Shown one piece after another: positions 8,644-17,516 of a DNA stretch of 64,000 bases. How positions within the stretch are numbered: the stretch's first letter is position 1; each line of letters begins with the position of its first letter. A program made the position numbers and the translations under genes. The stretch comes from Helicobacter mustelae (GTDB lineage Bacteria > Campylobacterota > Campylobacteria > Campylobacterales > Helicobacteraceae): NCBI RefSeq assembly GCF_900476215.1, contig NZ_LS483446.1, forward strand, positions 930,001 to 994,000, given 5' to 3'. Below the pieces are notes generated by a model. The model saw only the letters and a program-made list of their open reading frames with translations. It was not told the origin of the DNA and did no database searches.

Positions 8644-11600
8644 TCATCCTTGCAAAAAATCTTGCAATGCCCTAGGGATATGCACATCCTTTATGCGCAT
8701 TTCCCTGATAGCATCACTTGCCACTCTAGCCCCCTCTAATGTCGTGAAATAGGGGATAGAGCTTTTTAGCACCTGTGCGCGGATGATTTTGGCATCTTCT
8801 TTGGCGCTTTGATTGCCTGGGGTATTGATGGCTAGATCAATCTCTCCATTGGTGATCAAATCTCTGATATTTGGTCTTCCTTCATGGATTTTCAAGACCT
8901 TTAGCGCCTCTATGCCATGATTTTCTATGATGCTATGCGTGCCACTTGTTGCAACAATTTCAAATCCCAATTCTTTGAAACGCCTAGCAATATCCACTGC
9001 GTATTTCTTGTCTTTTTCACAAAGAGAGATAAACACCTTTCCAGAAATAGGCAAAGTGTTTTTGCTAGCCATTTGGCTTTTGGCAAAGCTCAATCCAAAG
9101 CTATCACTAATGCCCATTACTTCCCCTGTGCTCTTCATCTCTGGTCCCAATAAAACATCCGCTCCCTGCAATTTATTGAAGGGAAACACAGATTCTTTCA
9201 CAGCAATATGCCTACTTTTTTTGGGCTGGTAGATGCCATTTTCAACCTCCACATTCCCAAAGGATCCATAAAACTCTAATGCCTCCTTGAGATTGCCCTG
9301 CCACATCACGCGTGTAGCGATTTTGGCAAGCGGCATCCCTGTGGCCTTGCTTACAAAAGGCACGGTTCGTGAAGCTCTAGGATTTACCTCAATGAGATAA
9401 AGCGCATCATTATAGATTGCATATTGCACATTCATCAACCCTACTACACCAAGCTTTTTTGCAATTAATGCAGTGGTTTGCTTAATCTCTAAAAGCATTG
9501 CATCCCCAATCGTGATGGTGGGCAGGGAAGAAGCAGAATCCCCGCTATGAATCCCTGCTTCTTCGATATGCTGCAATATCCCACCAATATACACCTGCTC
9601 TCCATCACAGATGCAATCCACATCCAGTTCAATGGCTCCATCCAAAAATTTATCAATCAACACAGGAGAATCCTCGCTCACACGCACTGCCTCTTCCATA
9701 TACGCACGCAAATCCTGCGCATTCTCTACGATGCGCATAGCCCGCCCTCCTAGGACATAACTTGGACGCACTAGGACTGGGAATCCTAGTTTGCTTGCTA
9801 TGAGATGGGCTTCTTCTTTGTTGAAAGCAATGCCATTATCAGGTTGACGCAAGCCATGCTCTTTGACAAAAGCAGAGAATTTCTCTCGATCCTCTGCTAT
9901 GTCAATGACTTTGGCAGATGTGCCAATGATCTTAATCCCAAATTTCGCAATTTCTTTAGCAAGCTTTAGGGGAGTCTGCCCGCCAAAATGCACGATTACG
10001 CCATCAGGTTTTTCTTTTTGCAATACTGCGCGCACAAATTCAAAGCCAATGGGCTCAAAATACAACACATCACTAATGTCATAATCCGTGCTAACTGTTT
10101 CTGGATTGCAGTTATACATGATGCTAGAGACGCCCATATCCTCCAATGCAAAACTCGCATGCACACAACAATAATCAAATTCAATCCCTTGGCCGATGCG
10201 ATTGGGACCCCCACCAAGAATCAATACCTTTTTTTTCTCAGGATAAAAATCCTTTGGCAGATGGAAGCAAAAATCATAAAAACTCGAATAAAGATAGGGC
10301 GTGCGACTCTCAAATTCTGCCCCACAAGTATCCACCTCTTCAAAGACTGGCTCTACTCCCAGCGCCATGCGCGCCTGAGCAACCTCATTTTCTGTAATCT
10401 CTAGCCCTTCATTTTTCTGCAGTAAAAATGCCAGCATCCTATCGCTAAAGCCATATTTTTTTGCGGCTAACATTTCTTTTTTGTCCTGCAAGATTCCTAT
10501 TTGAATACTCTTTTCAAACGCGATGATTTTTTGAATTTTTTGCAAAAACCACAGATCTATTTGACTAAGCTCTTGCACTTCTTCCAAACTCACACCCAAG
10601 CGATAAGCATCCGCAATATAGAGCAGGCGGTTGGCATTAGGGCGGCGAATTTCTTTTTTGATGGTTTCAAGATCTGTACTCATGGTATTGAAGCCAAAAA
10701 GCCCTGTTTCTAAGCTGCAGAGGGCTTTTTGCAAGCTTTGGTAGAAATTTGCACCAATTGCCATCACCTCACCAATACTCTTCATGGAAGTGCTTAATGT
10801 GCTATTTGCTTGAGGGAATTTTTCAAAGGTAAAGCGAGGGATTTTGGTCACAATATAATCAATGCTGGGCTCAAAGCTTGCAGGAGTGCCTGTAATGTCA
10901 TTTTCAATTTCATCCAAACTAAAACCTACTGCAAGAAGTGTAGCAACCTTAGCGATAGGATATCCTGTAGCTTTAGATGCAAGTGCAGAGCTGCGAGATA
11001 CGCGAGGATTCATCTCAATGACAATCATCCTGCCTGTTTGAGGATGAATGGCAAATTGCACATTGCTTCCTCCTGTGTCCACGCCAATTTCACGCAAGAT
11101 GGCAAAAGAGCAATCCCGCATCCTTTGGTATTCTTTGTCTGTGAGGGTGAGGGCTGGAGCAATGGTGATAGAATCTCCTGTGTGCACTCCCATAGGATCA
11201 AGATTCTCTATGCTGCAAACAATGATGCAATTATCATTCTTATCACGAATGACTTCCATCTCATATTCTTTCCACCCTAGCAAAGACTCCTCAATCAAAA
11301 TCTCATTAATCGGACTTGCTTCAAGCCCGGCCTTGGCAAGGGCCTGAAACTCTTCGATATTATAAGCCACCCCACTGCCTCCACCAGCTAGGGTAAAACT
11401 TGCGCGAATGATGATGGGAAACCCAATGGCTTTAGCAGCCTCAAGGGCTTGCTCTTCATTATAGGCATAAAAAGATTTGGGCACATCCATGCCAATTTTT
11501 AGCATCGTTTCTTTAAAGATTTGTCTATCTTCGCCCTTTTTGATTGCCTCTGGCCTTGCCCCCAAAAACTCTATTCCCTCAAGCATTCCCTTTTCATACA

Positions 11601-11910
11601 TCTTCATTGCGACATTCAGAGCAGTTTGTCCACCCATTGTGGGCAAAATTGCATCTACTTTTTCTGTTTGGATGATATGATAAATCACTTCCTCAGTAAT
11701 GGGCTCAATATAAGTCCTATCAGCAAATTCTGGATCTGTCATAATTGTCGCAGGATTGGAATTAATCAGCACTACGCGATACCCCAAAGATTTTAATGTT
11801 TTTACTGCCTGTGTTCCTGAATAATCAAATTCACAGGCCTGCCCGATGACAATGGGTCCTGAACCAATCAATAAAATTGTCCTTATATCCTCTCGTTTTG
11901 GCATGTTCAA
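8644..11910 (-). CDS. carB: Carbamoyl-phosphate synthase large subunit
   Basis: A 1088-residue enzyme that makes carbamoyl phosphate from bicarbonate, ammonia (channelled from CarA) and two ATP, for arginine and pyrimidine synthesis. Two homologous ATP-grasp halves are visible, beginning [20 protein letters not shown] near residue 16 and [20 protein letters not shown] near residue 568, and a C-terminal allosteric MGS domain ([17 protein letters not shown]). Full length. An AGGA lies eight bases before the ATG, and a TAAAAT at 11932-11937 could be the -10. carA is not in the window. Confidence 0.98.
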   Translation of the reverse strand: MNMPKREDIRTILLIGSGPIVIGQACEFDYSGTQAVKTLKSLGYRVVLINSNPATIMTDPEFADRTYIEPITEEVIYHIIQTEKVDAILPTMGGQTALNVAMKMYEKGMLEGIEFLGARPEAIKKGEDRQIFKETMLKIGMDVPKSFYAYNEEQALEAAKAIGFPIIIRASFTLAGGGSGVAYNIEEFQALAKAGLEASPINEILIEESLLGWKEYEMEVIRDKNDNCIIVCSIENLDPMGVHTGDSITIAPALTLTDKEYQRMRDCSFAILREIGVDTGGSNVQFAIHPQTGRMIVIEMNPRVSRSSALASKATGYPIAKVATLLAVGFSLDEIENDITGTPASFEPSIDYIVTKIPRFTFEKFPQANSTLSTSMKSIGEVMAIGANFYQSLQKALCSLETGLFGFNTMSTDLETIKKEIRRPNANRLLYIADAYRLGVSLEEVQELSQIDLWFLQKIQKIIAFEKSIQIGILQDKKEMLAAKKYGFSDRMLAFLLQKNEGLEITENEVAQARMALGVEPVFEEVDTCGAEFESRTPYLYSSFYDFCFHLPKDFYPEKKKVLILGGGPNRIGQGIEFDYCCVHASFALEDMGVSSIMYNCNPETVSTDYDISDVLYFEPIGFEFVRAVLQKEKPDGVIVHFGGQTPLKLAKEIAKFGIKIIGTSAKVIDIAEDREKFSAFVKEHGLRQPDNGIAFNKEEAHLIASKLGFPVLVRPSYVLGGRAMRIVENAQDLRAYMEEAVRVSEDSPVLIDKFLDGAIELDVDCICDGEQVYIGGILQHIEEAGIHSGDSASSLPTITIGDAMLLEIKQTTALIAKKLGVVGLMNVQYAIYNDALYLIEVNPRASRTVPFVSKATGMPLAKIATRVMWQGNLKEALEFYGSFGNVEVENGIYQPKKSRHIAVKESVFPFNKLQGADVLLGPEMKSTGEVMGISDSFGLSFAKSQMASKNTLPISGKVFISLCEKDKKYAVDIARRFKELGFEIVATSGTHSIIENHGIEALKVLKIHEGRPNIRDLITNGEIDLAINTPGNQSAKEDAKIIRAQVLKSSIPYFTTLEGARVASDAIREMRIKDVHIPRALQDFLQG

Positions 11911-12104
11911 ATCCTAGGCAAAAATTTTTCTATTTTACTAACAAATAACTAAAAAAAAGCTTTTGCAAATCAAGGACTCCCATGACTTCTTTGCCACTTT
12001 CTCCTTACCACTTCCTTGCCACTTATGGCATAATTTTTGCAACTAAATTTGTGAGAGAAAACTTGCCTAAACATAAAAAGCAAGATTTGGATGGAGCACG
12101 TTTC
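11911..12104. promoter_or_regulatory. Divergent promoter region of carB and the autotransporter
   Basis: On the minus strand TAGTAAAAT (TAAAAT at 11932-11937) lies just upstream of carB. On the plus strand TATGGCATAAT (CATAAT at 12029-12034) precedes the autotransporter by about 70 bases when its TTG start is used. Codons between 11982 and 12104 are open but encode no signal-peptide-like sequence. Confidence 0.45.
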
Positions 12105-14651
12105 TTGAAAAAAATCTTTTTGTATTTTTTATCATTATCTTCTTTTGCATACACAGCTACCAATGCCACAGTTACACAGGTGCAATCCACTTATAATCAA
12201 AATACCACCCTTGATATCCATATCAATCTCAACAACACTCCTGATGGAAGCATCCAATGCAATGCCGCACAAGATAATTGCTATACAGGAGCAATTTTTA
12301 GCAATTACAATACTCTATCTCTTAATAACAATGCCAATCTTACTGTTAATCTTACTGCCACGGGGAATTATGGTAGTTGGGCAGCGGTGTTTTTCCGCGG
12401 AGATGGGGGCAATACCTATAGCATTAATGGAGGTAGCTTCACACTCAATTTATTATCTTTGCCAGATCCCAATGCCAAACTTCCTGTAGAAGGGGTTTTT
12501 ATCACCAGAAGAAAGCCAACTACCCAACCTTCTGTATTCCGCTTCAACACCGATGTGAATGTCACAGCTACAAAAGATTTCTATATCACTAGAGGAATTT
12601 TTAATGTGAATGATGGGGAGGGGGGTTATTATTTCTTTGGAAATACTTTTATTGATGTATCAAAAATGCAAAAATCAAAAGGCTGGAAGGGCTCTGGAGT
12701 GGGTTATCGGAGCATCACTAGCATAGGAGGAGATGGGGTTTTTTATGTGAATTATGATCCAAACAAAAAAACCACCTACAACAGAAAAAACATTGTGCAG
12801 CTCAAAGGAGATATTGCTGTTGAAAAATCCTCGAGTGCACAAAGTGAGGTAATCATTCATCTAACAAATCCACAAAGTTTTTTTCAAGGACTCTTTTCGC
12901 TACAAGGAAGCGCAAATGCCGAGTTATTACTTGATGAGGGGGGGAAGTGGATCCTTACAGCAAATTCCGCTGTAAGAACACTCAATGCCAACAATAGCCC
13001 CCATGACATCAAAAATCAATATGGAAATATTGACAAAATTGCAATGGTGGATTTTACCAAGATCGCTGATGATGGGGATAGCTCACGTATTTCTAGCAAG
13101 GCCCCCTTCAAAATGCGAACCCTAGAGATTACGCGACAACTCAATGGTAATAATGGAGTGTTTCGACTCATGGCAGATGTGCCACTAGGACAAGTTGATA
13201 AAGTAGATACCAATGAGCTCAATGGGAAGCAATACATCCAAATCTATCAGAATGGATCAAGGCTTGGTTTTGATGTTGCAGGAAAAAATATGATCGTCGC
13301 GCATGCCAAGCAAGTAAATGGAGATTTTGTTGGGCTAGAAACCATTACAGGGATTTATAACTACTACCCCACATTAATCAAAAAAAACGCTCCAAATGGT
13401 GGCATGAACTGGATACTTGGCTCCATAGATTACCGCCCCAATCAAACTGCTTTTTCTCTTTTTAATATCCTATCCATTCCCTACAAAATCTTCAAAATCC
13501 AGGCAAATAGCATCAATTCCCGAATCGATGACCTGCTCTATCCACCGATGAATTTTGGCGTATGGATCAAGGTCTATGGCGGGGGAATCTACCAAAAAAA
13601 TGATTTCAACAAAAAACAAAATGCTCAAAATCTTTTCTACACCGTGCAGGGAGGTTTTGATTATGGAGAAAATATCAATAATACGCGATATTTTTATGGT
13701 GGGAGCTTTGATTATCTCAAAATCTATGGCAATGATGCGGGCTATAATGGCTCAGCAGCAGCCTATGGGTTTGGATTTTATGCCGGCTACATCTATAATG
13801 ATGATCTCTTCATCGATGGAAAGGTCAAATATGTCTTAGGGCATTCACAAAATTACCTCTATCAGTCCAAGGCCTCTCCAGAGTTTTATACCAATATCTT
13901 TTTGGCAGATTTTCGTATCGGATACAGCTTCTACCCCTTCCGTAATTCCCGCTCCAAAACCGTGGAAAAATGCAAGAGTGGGGGTGATGGCAGTCTCTTT
14001 TGCCGCAATACCACCTCTGTAGGCTATGTAAGAGACAATCGCTTCTACATCCAGCCATTTTTTTCTCTCACACCTGGTGTGATTGGTGGAACGCGCTTTA
14101 GCTTCCTAGATGCCACAACGGGCTATCATATCCGCTCCTCTCTTGCCACCACTCCAGCAATGATTACAAAACTAGGCGTTTTAAGCGTGAAGCGCTATGA
14201 CTATGACACCTTTTCTGTGAAGGCCAAAACCCAAATCTCCTATGCCTATGGCATCAACACAGGCGGGACACTCACACTAATTGATGATGCCAATATCCCG
14301 CTCTCTAATAATCCCAACAAAGGCCAGCATCACCTAGGCCTAGGTCTTGGAACAGAAGTATTGTTTTTGAATGACAGTCTAAGAATGTTTGCAGATTTTA
14401 AAACAGAGTTTTTTGGCAGGGTCAATACCTATTGGCTGCTTTCCACGGGGCTGCGCTATAAATTTGGCCAGATCATCGCTCGCCCAAGGGGCCAATACAG
14501 CGTGCGCCCCAAAGAAGTAGGCAAAAAAAGGAACATCAAGCAAACCCTCTCCCCCTACAATCCACAACTAGAAAAAAATCCAACAAGCCATACCTTCAAA
14601 AATCGCAATCATTTCCAAGAAGCTCGTCATGGCTTCATTCGCAAAAGATAA
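12105..14651 (+). CDS. VacA-like/Helicobacter-type autotransporter
   Basis: A type V secreted protein of about 848 residues. I choose the TTG at 12105: GGAG is eight bases upstream and translation then begins MKKIFLYFLSLSSFAYTATNA, a good Sec signal, while the in-frame ATG at 11982 would put 41 unrelated residues before it. The passenger is rich in Asn, Gly, Thr and short beta strands. It has a cysteine pair CNAAQDNC early on. The barrel domain starts near GVWIKVYGGGIYQK and includes a second cysteine pair (C-x8-C) in a loop. The barrel ends LRYKF, the usual terminal signal, but a further 61 basic residues follow (about 10 Lys and 8 Arg). Function of the passenger is unknown. Confidence 0.85.
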   Translation: MKKIFLYFLSLSSFAYTATNATVTQVQSTYNQNTTLDIHINLNNTPDGSIQCNAAQDNCYTGAIFSNYNTLSLNNNANLTVNLTATGNYGSWAAVFFRGDGGNTYSINGGSFTLNLLSLPDPNAKLPVEGVFITRRKPTTQPSVFRFNTDVNVTATKDFYITRGIFNVNDGEGGYYFFGNTFIDVSKMQKSKGWKGSGVGYRSITSIGGDGVFYVNYDPNKKTTYNRKNIVQLKGDIAVEKSSSAQSEVIIHLTNPQSFFQGLFSLQGSANAELLLDEGGKWILTANSAVRTLNANNSPHDIKNQYGNIDKIAMVDFTKIADDGDSSRISSKAPFKMRTLEITRQLNGNNGVFRLMADVPLGQVDKVDTNELNGKQYIQIYQNGSRLGFDVAGKNMIVAHAKQVNGDFVGLETITGIYNYYPTLIKKNAPNGGMNWILGSIDYRPNQTAFSLFNILSIPYKIFKIQANSINSRIDDLLYPPMNFGVWIKVYGGGIYQKNDFNKKQNAQNLFYTVQGGFDYGENINNTRYFYGGSFDYLKIYGNDAGYNGSAAAYGFGFYAGYIYNDDLFIDGKVKYVLGHSQNYLYQSKASPEFYTNIFLADFRIGYSFYPFRNSRSKTVEKCKSGGDGSLFCRNTTSVGYVRDNRFYIQPFFSLTPGVIGGTRFSFLDATTGYHIRSSLATTPAMITKLGVLSVKRYDYDTFSVKAKTQISYAYGINTGGTLTLIDDANIPLSNNPNKGQHHLGLGLGTEVLFLNDSLRMFADFKTEFFGRVNTYWLLSTGLRYKFGQIIARPRGQYSVRPKEVGKKRNIKQTLSPYNPQLEKNPTSHTFKNRNHFQEARHGFIRKR

Positions 14652-15057
14652 TCTTTTTTGACTAGCCGCACTGGCGGTGATTAGGAGAGTAAAAAAGCAT
14701 TTTAAAACCCATGCGGGCCCCGCCCACGGTAAAAAGTAGAGCCTGACCGGGGTGGGGGTCCATAAGGCGTGCAAGCGCGTAGGCGGTGCAGGAGCGACTC
14801 CGCCATTCAAGCCCCTCCCCCTTGTGAAAGAAAAAGAAACTTCTCGGGAAAACGAGGAAAAGAGCAGCCGCAAGAGGATGGTAAAGAGAAAAACTCCACG
14901 CAGGGGATAAGGAAAAAAGAAACTTCTCAAGTCATCAAAAAGCAACTCGCTTGGGTTATTCGAGGAAAAAGTGCTGCAGATTTAGAGAAAAAAGTGTTTT
15001 TTTTTGGGAGGGGCTTGGGGGGTTACTTGCATTTTTGGTTCAACCCACCAAAAGGGC

Positions 15058-15071
15058 GGGGCAAAAGCCCC
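15058..15071 (-). terminator. Terminator of AapA-like toxin mRNA, copy 1
   Basis: Seven bases past the toxin stop the minus strand forms GGGGC-TTTT-GCCCC followed by GCCCTTTT. The same hairpin follows copy 2 at 56823-56836. Confidence 0.6.
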
Positions 15072-15077
15072 AAAGCG

Positions 15078-15170
15078 TTACCTCTTGAGTAGAATCTCCA
15101 ACCTAAACCAAAAAAGGCTAAATTTGAAGTATAATACCCTCGTAGGACGCTTTTTGCTATGTCTCTTCAT
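15078..15170 (-). CDS. AapA-like type I toxin peptide, copy 1
   Basis: A 30-residue peptide. It begins MKRHSKKRPTRVLYF and ends FRLEILLKR. H. pylori AapA1, as I recall it, is also 30 residues, with a polar basic start (MATKHGKNSWK), then TLYLKISFL and the end VVVLLKR. The match in length, the LY-K-S core and the LLKR end identify the family. AapA toxins insert in the inner membrane and stop growth unless silenced by the antisense RNA IsoA. AAAGGA is six bases before the ATG. A TATAAT on the same strand at 15223-15228 and a 9-bp leader hairpin (15196-15216) precede it. An opposing TATAAT lies inside the coding region, as in H. pylori. Copy 2 at 56724-56816 encodes the identical peptide. Confidence 0.82.
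   Translation of the reverse strand: MKRHSKKRPTRVLYFKFSLFWFRLEILLKR
15130..15135 (+). promoter_or_regulatory. -10 box of the IsoA-like antisense RNA, copy 1
   Basis: TATAAT within AAGTATAATACCC on the plus strand, inside the toxin coding region. It would start an RNA at about 15142, complementary to the toxin start codon and Shine-Dalgarno sequence. Confidence 0.7.
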
Positions 15171-15216
15171 AGCTCGTCCTTTTTATGGGTTTTTAGCCCC
15201 TCAATACTTGAGGGGC
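15142..15216 (+). ncRNA. IsoA-like antisense RNA, copy 1
   Basis: The predicted transcript from the internal promoter covers the first ten or so codons, the ATG, the AAGGA and the leader of the opposite toxin mRNA. It folds as two stem-loops. The first is AGGACG...CGTCCT (15144-15180) with an inner CTATG/CATAG stem and a TTTTTA run right after it, which could already terminate it. The second is the 9-bp GCCCCTCAA-TAC-TTGAGGGGC hairpin (15196-15216). H. pylori IsoA1 is about 80 bases with two stem-loops, so the longer form is plausible. Ends are inferred. Confidence 0.65.
15196..15216 (-). promoter_or_regulatory. Toxin mRNA leader hairpin, copy 1
   Basis: A perfect 9-bp inverted repeat with the three-base loop TAC (plus-strand reading) at the expected 5' end of the toxin mRNA. 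The equivalent hairpin in copy 2 has a different stem tip and loop, although the coding regions are identical. Such 5' hairpins stabilise type I toxin mRNAs and act in antisense pairing. Confidence 0.6.
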
Positions 15217-15222
15217 GTTGCT

Positions 15223-15228
15223 ATTATA
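15223..15228 (-). promoter_or_regulatory. -10 box of the AapA-like toxin gene, copy 1
   Basis: The minus strand reads TTGCTATAATAGC, an extended -10 with TATAAT. Predicted transcription start is about 15216, at the foot of the leader hairpin. Confidence 0.7.
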
Positions 15229-15761
15229 GCAAAGCACTTAGATTTATTAGCTTCCCCTAACCCTCATCACCAAAGAATAAAATCCTCCCCCCATCATCCA
15301 CGGTAAGATAGAGCCTAATTGATAAGAATGCAGTGGTTGCAGCACGAGGGCACAAGTGGGAGCATTTTAAAAAATCCCTGTGGGCCACTGCCCACGATAA
15401 AAATAAGGTAGAGCCTGACCGGGGTGGGGGATGGATAAGGGGGAGGGGTGACTTCGCGCACGAGCGAAGCTCTTGCCCACACTTGCACATATAAGCCCCT
15501 CCCCCTTGTCAAAGAAAAAAACTCCCCACAGGGGAGAAAGAAAGCCCTCGCAAAAAAAAAGGGGGGCGCTTCTCGAGTCGTCGAGGAAAGAGACTCCCCG
15601 CAAGGGAGCGAGAAAAACAGTGTCTCAAAACCCCTTATAAAGAAATTTAAAAAAAAGAGACTTTGAAAAAAATCCAATCTTTTTAATGGAAACAAAAACA
15701 GCGCAGGGGATGCACAACCCATCGCCCACCAAAAGGACAGCAAGAGCCACAACTCACCTTC

Positions 15762-15790
15762 TTGAGTTGCACACAGCTTCCTGCTATAAT
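15762..15790 (+). promoter_or_regulatory. Promoter of hsdMSR
   Basis: TTGAGT at 15762-15767 and TATAAT at 15785-15790 are separated by 17 bases, and the -10 carries the TGC extension. The leader to hsdM is about 72 bases. Confidence 0.65.
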
Positions 15791-15868
15791 AAGCCCTCTC
15801 AAATGCGCATTTAAAAAAGCGTGCGCCCAATTCGCCCAAAAAGGCTCAAATAAAAACAAAGGCTAGTT

Positions 15869-17497
15869 ATGAAAACTGACACAACTCAACTCAACCCAAC
15901 ACTAACCGATAATCCTACTCATCCTACTAACTCTACTAACTCTACTAACCCTCCTCATTCTTCCCTTAACGAACAAAGCGAACTCCACAACACTATCTGG
16001 AAAGTAGCCAATGAACTCAGAGGCTCAGTAGATGGCTGGGATTTCAAACAATATGTACTAGGCATGATCTTTTATCGCTATATCTCAGAAAATCTCGCAA
16101 ACTACATCAATGCCCGCGAAGGAAAGCCCAAATTTTATGAAGATCTTAGCGATGAGATAGCAGAAACAGTCAGAGAAGATCTCATCAAAGCAAAGGGCTT
16201 TTTTATCCCGCCTAGTGCATTATTTTGCAATGTAGTCAAAAATGCCCCCAATGATGAAAATCTCAATACCACATTGGGCAACATCTTCAAAAACATCGAA
16301 AAATCTAGCATAGGTACAGGCTCAGAAGACAATGTAAAAGGATTATTCGCAGATCTTGATGTCAATAGCAATAAACTAGGAAACAGCGTAGATGAAAAAA
16401 ACAAAAAGCTCATCAAGCTTTTGTGCGCAATTAACTCCATGCAGCTAGGAGAAATCAAGCAAAGTGGTATCGATGTCTTTGGCGATGCCTATGAATACTT
16501 GATGGCCATGTATGCGAGCAATGCTGGTAAAAGCGGAGGGGAATTTTTCACCCCTCAAGAAGTCAGCCAACTGCTGGCAAAAATCGCCCTGCATGGACAA
16601 GAATCTGTAAACAAAGTCTATGACCCCTGCTGTGGGAGCGGCTCGCTGCTGCTGCAATGCGCCAAGGTCATCGGCAAAGAAAATGTACTAAAAGGCTTCT
16701 ATGGCCAAGAGATCAATCTCACTACCTACAATCTCTGCCGCATCAATATGTTTTTGCATGACATCGATTATCATAAATTCAACATTGCGCATGGAGATAC
16801 GCTCACAGATCCCAAGCATAGAGATGATGAACCCTTTGATGCCATCGTATCCAATCCCCCCTACTCCACCAAATGGGTGGGCGATGATGATCCCACTCTC
16901 ATGGGAGATGAGCGTTTTCGCGCAGCAGGCAAGCTCGCCCCAAAAGGCAGTGCAGATCTGGCCTTCACCATGCACATGCTCCACTCCCTCTCTAACTCTG
17001 GCACTTGTGCCATCGTAGAATTCCCAGGAGTGCTCTACCGAAGCGGTGCAGAAAAAACGATCCGAGAATATCTAATAAACCACGATTATGTAGATTGCGT
17101 GATCCAACTGCCTAGCAATCTCTTTTTTGGCACAAGCATCGCCACGGCCATCCTCGTACTCAAAAAAAACAAGAGAGATGACAAGACCCTCTTCATCGAT
17201 GCGAGCGCGGAATTTGTAAAAAGCGGCAAAAAAAATAAGCTCACAGAGCAAAATCGAGAAAAGATCCTCCAAACCTGGATCCAAAGAGAGGAGCTCCCTC
17301 ATTTCTCTACCCTGGTATCCATGGAGAAAATCAAAGACAATGACTACAATCTCTCTGTAAATCGCTACATAGAAACCCAAGAGCAAAAAGAAGAGATTGA
17401 CATCCAAGCACTCAATCAAGAAATCAGAGAAATTGTAAAAAGAGAGCAAGATGTCAGAGAGAGACTAGACTCCATCATCACAGAACTTGAAGCGTGA
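15869..17497 (+). CDS. hsdM: Type I restriction-modification system methyltransferase subunit HsdM
   Basis: A 542-residue N6-adenine methyltransferase subunit, part of the M2S methylase and R2M2S restriction complex. The helical N-terminal domain is followed by the SAM-binding motif DPCCGSGSLLL from Asp252 and the catalytic NPPY at Asn329-Tyr332. Residues about 10-32 are a low-complexity run rich in Thr, Pro, Asn and Ser, encoded by five 9-base units at 15913-15957; changes in unit number would keep the frame. The N-terminal extension is not usual for the family. hsdS follows 20 bases after the stop and hsdR follows after a repeat-filled gap. Confidence 0.95.
   Translation: MKTDTTQLNPTLTDNPTHPTNSTNSTNPPHSSLNEQSELHNTIWKVANELRGSVDGWDFKQYVLGMIFYRYISENLANYINAREGKPKFYEDLSDEIAETVREDLIKAKGFFIPPSALFCNVVKNAPNDENLNTTLGNIFKNIEKSSIGTGSEDNVKGLFADLDVNSNKLGNSVDEKNKKLIKLLCAINSMQLGEIKQSGIDVFGDAYEYLMAMYASNAGKSGGEFFTPQEVSQLLAKIALHGQESVNKVYDPCCGSGSLLLQCAKVIGKENVLKGFYGQEINLTTYNLCRINMFLHDIDYHKFNIAHGDTLTDPKHRDDEPFDAIVSNPPYSTKWVGDDDPTLMGDERFRAAGKLAPKGSADLAFTMHMLHSLSNSGTCAIVEFPGVLYRSGAEKTIREYLINHDYVDCVIQLPSNLFFGTSIATAILVLKKNKRDDKTLFIDASAEFVKSGKKNKLTEQNREKILQTWIQREELPHFSTLVSMEKIKDNDYNLSVNRYIETQEQKEEIDIQALNQEIREIVKREQDVRERLDSIITELEA
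15913..15957 (+). repeat. 9-bp tandem repeat in the hsdM 5' end
   Basis: Five units: TCCTACTCA, TCCTACTAA, CTCTACTAA, CTCTACTAA and CCCTCCTCA. They encode the Asn-Pro/Ser-Thr run near the HsdM N terminus. Confidence 0.7.
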
Positions 17498-17516
17498 TTC
17501 AGGCTGTGTGACGAAA

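Larger units (their letters stand above)
14652..15868. repeat. Mosaic intergenic repeat region 1 (contains toxin-antitoxin locus 1)
   Basis: This 1.2-kb stretch is built from modules that recur elsewhere in the window. A GGGC/GCCC hairpin followed by ACGGTAAAAAGTAGAG is at about 14724-14750, with a variant at 15380-15420. AAGCCCCTCCCCCTTGTG occurs near 14808, and arrays of short dyads separated by GAAA-like spacers run at 14825-14960 and 15505-15640. Between them, 14980-15337 is an inverted copy of 56565-56915 and carries the AapA-like gene. Several open frames cross the modules (for example 14769-15092) but have no convincing start or conservation beyond the repeat itself. Confidence 0.75.

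Noticed and set aside
8644-8646. The carB UGA as a selenocysteine codon joining CarB to the YrdC-like protein
   Set aside because: CarB already has its full normal length, and no SECIS-like hairpin follows at the right distance. An independent ATC start with a good ribosome binding site explains the frame better.
15035-15055. GGTTCAACCC, which resembles a tRNA T arm
   Set aside because: No acceptor, D or anticodon arms can be folded around it, and the string is part of the downstream flank of the toxin element in three places.
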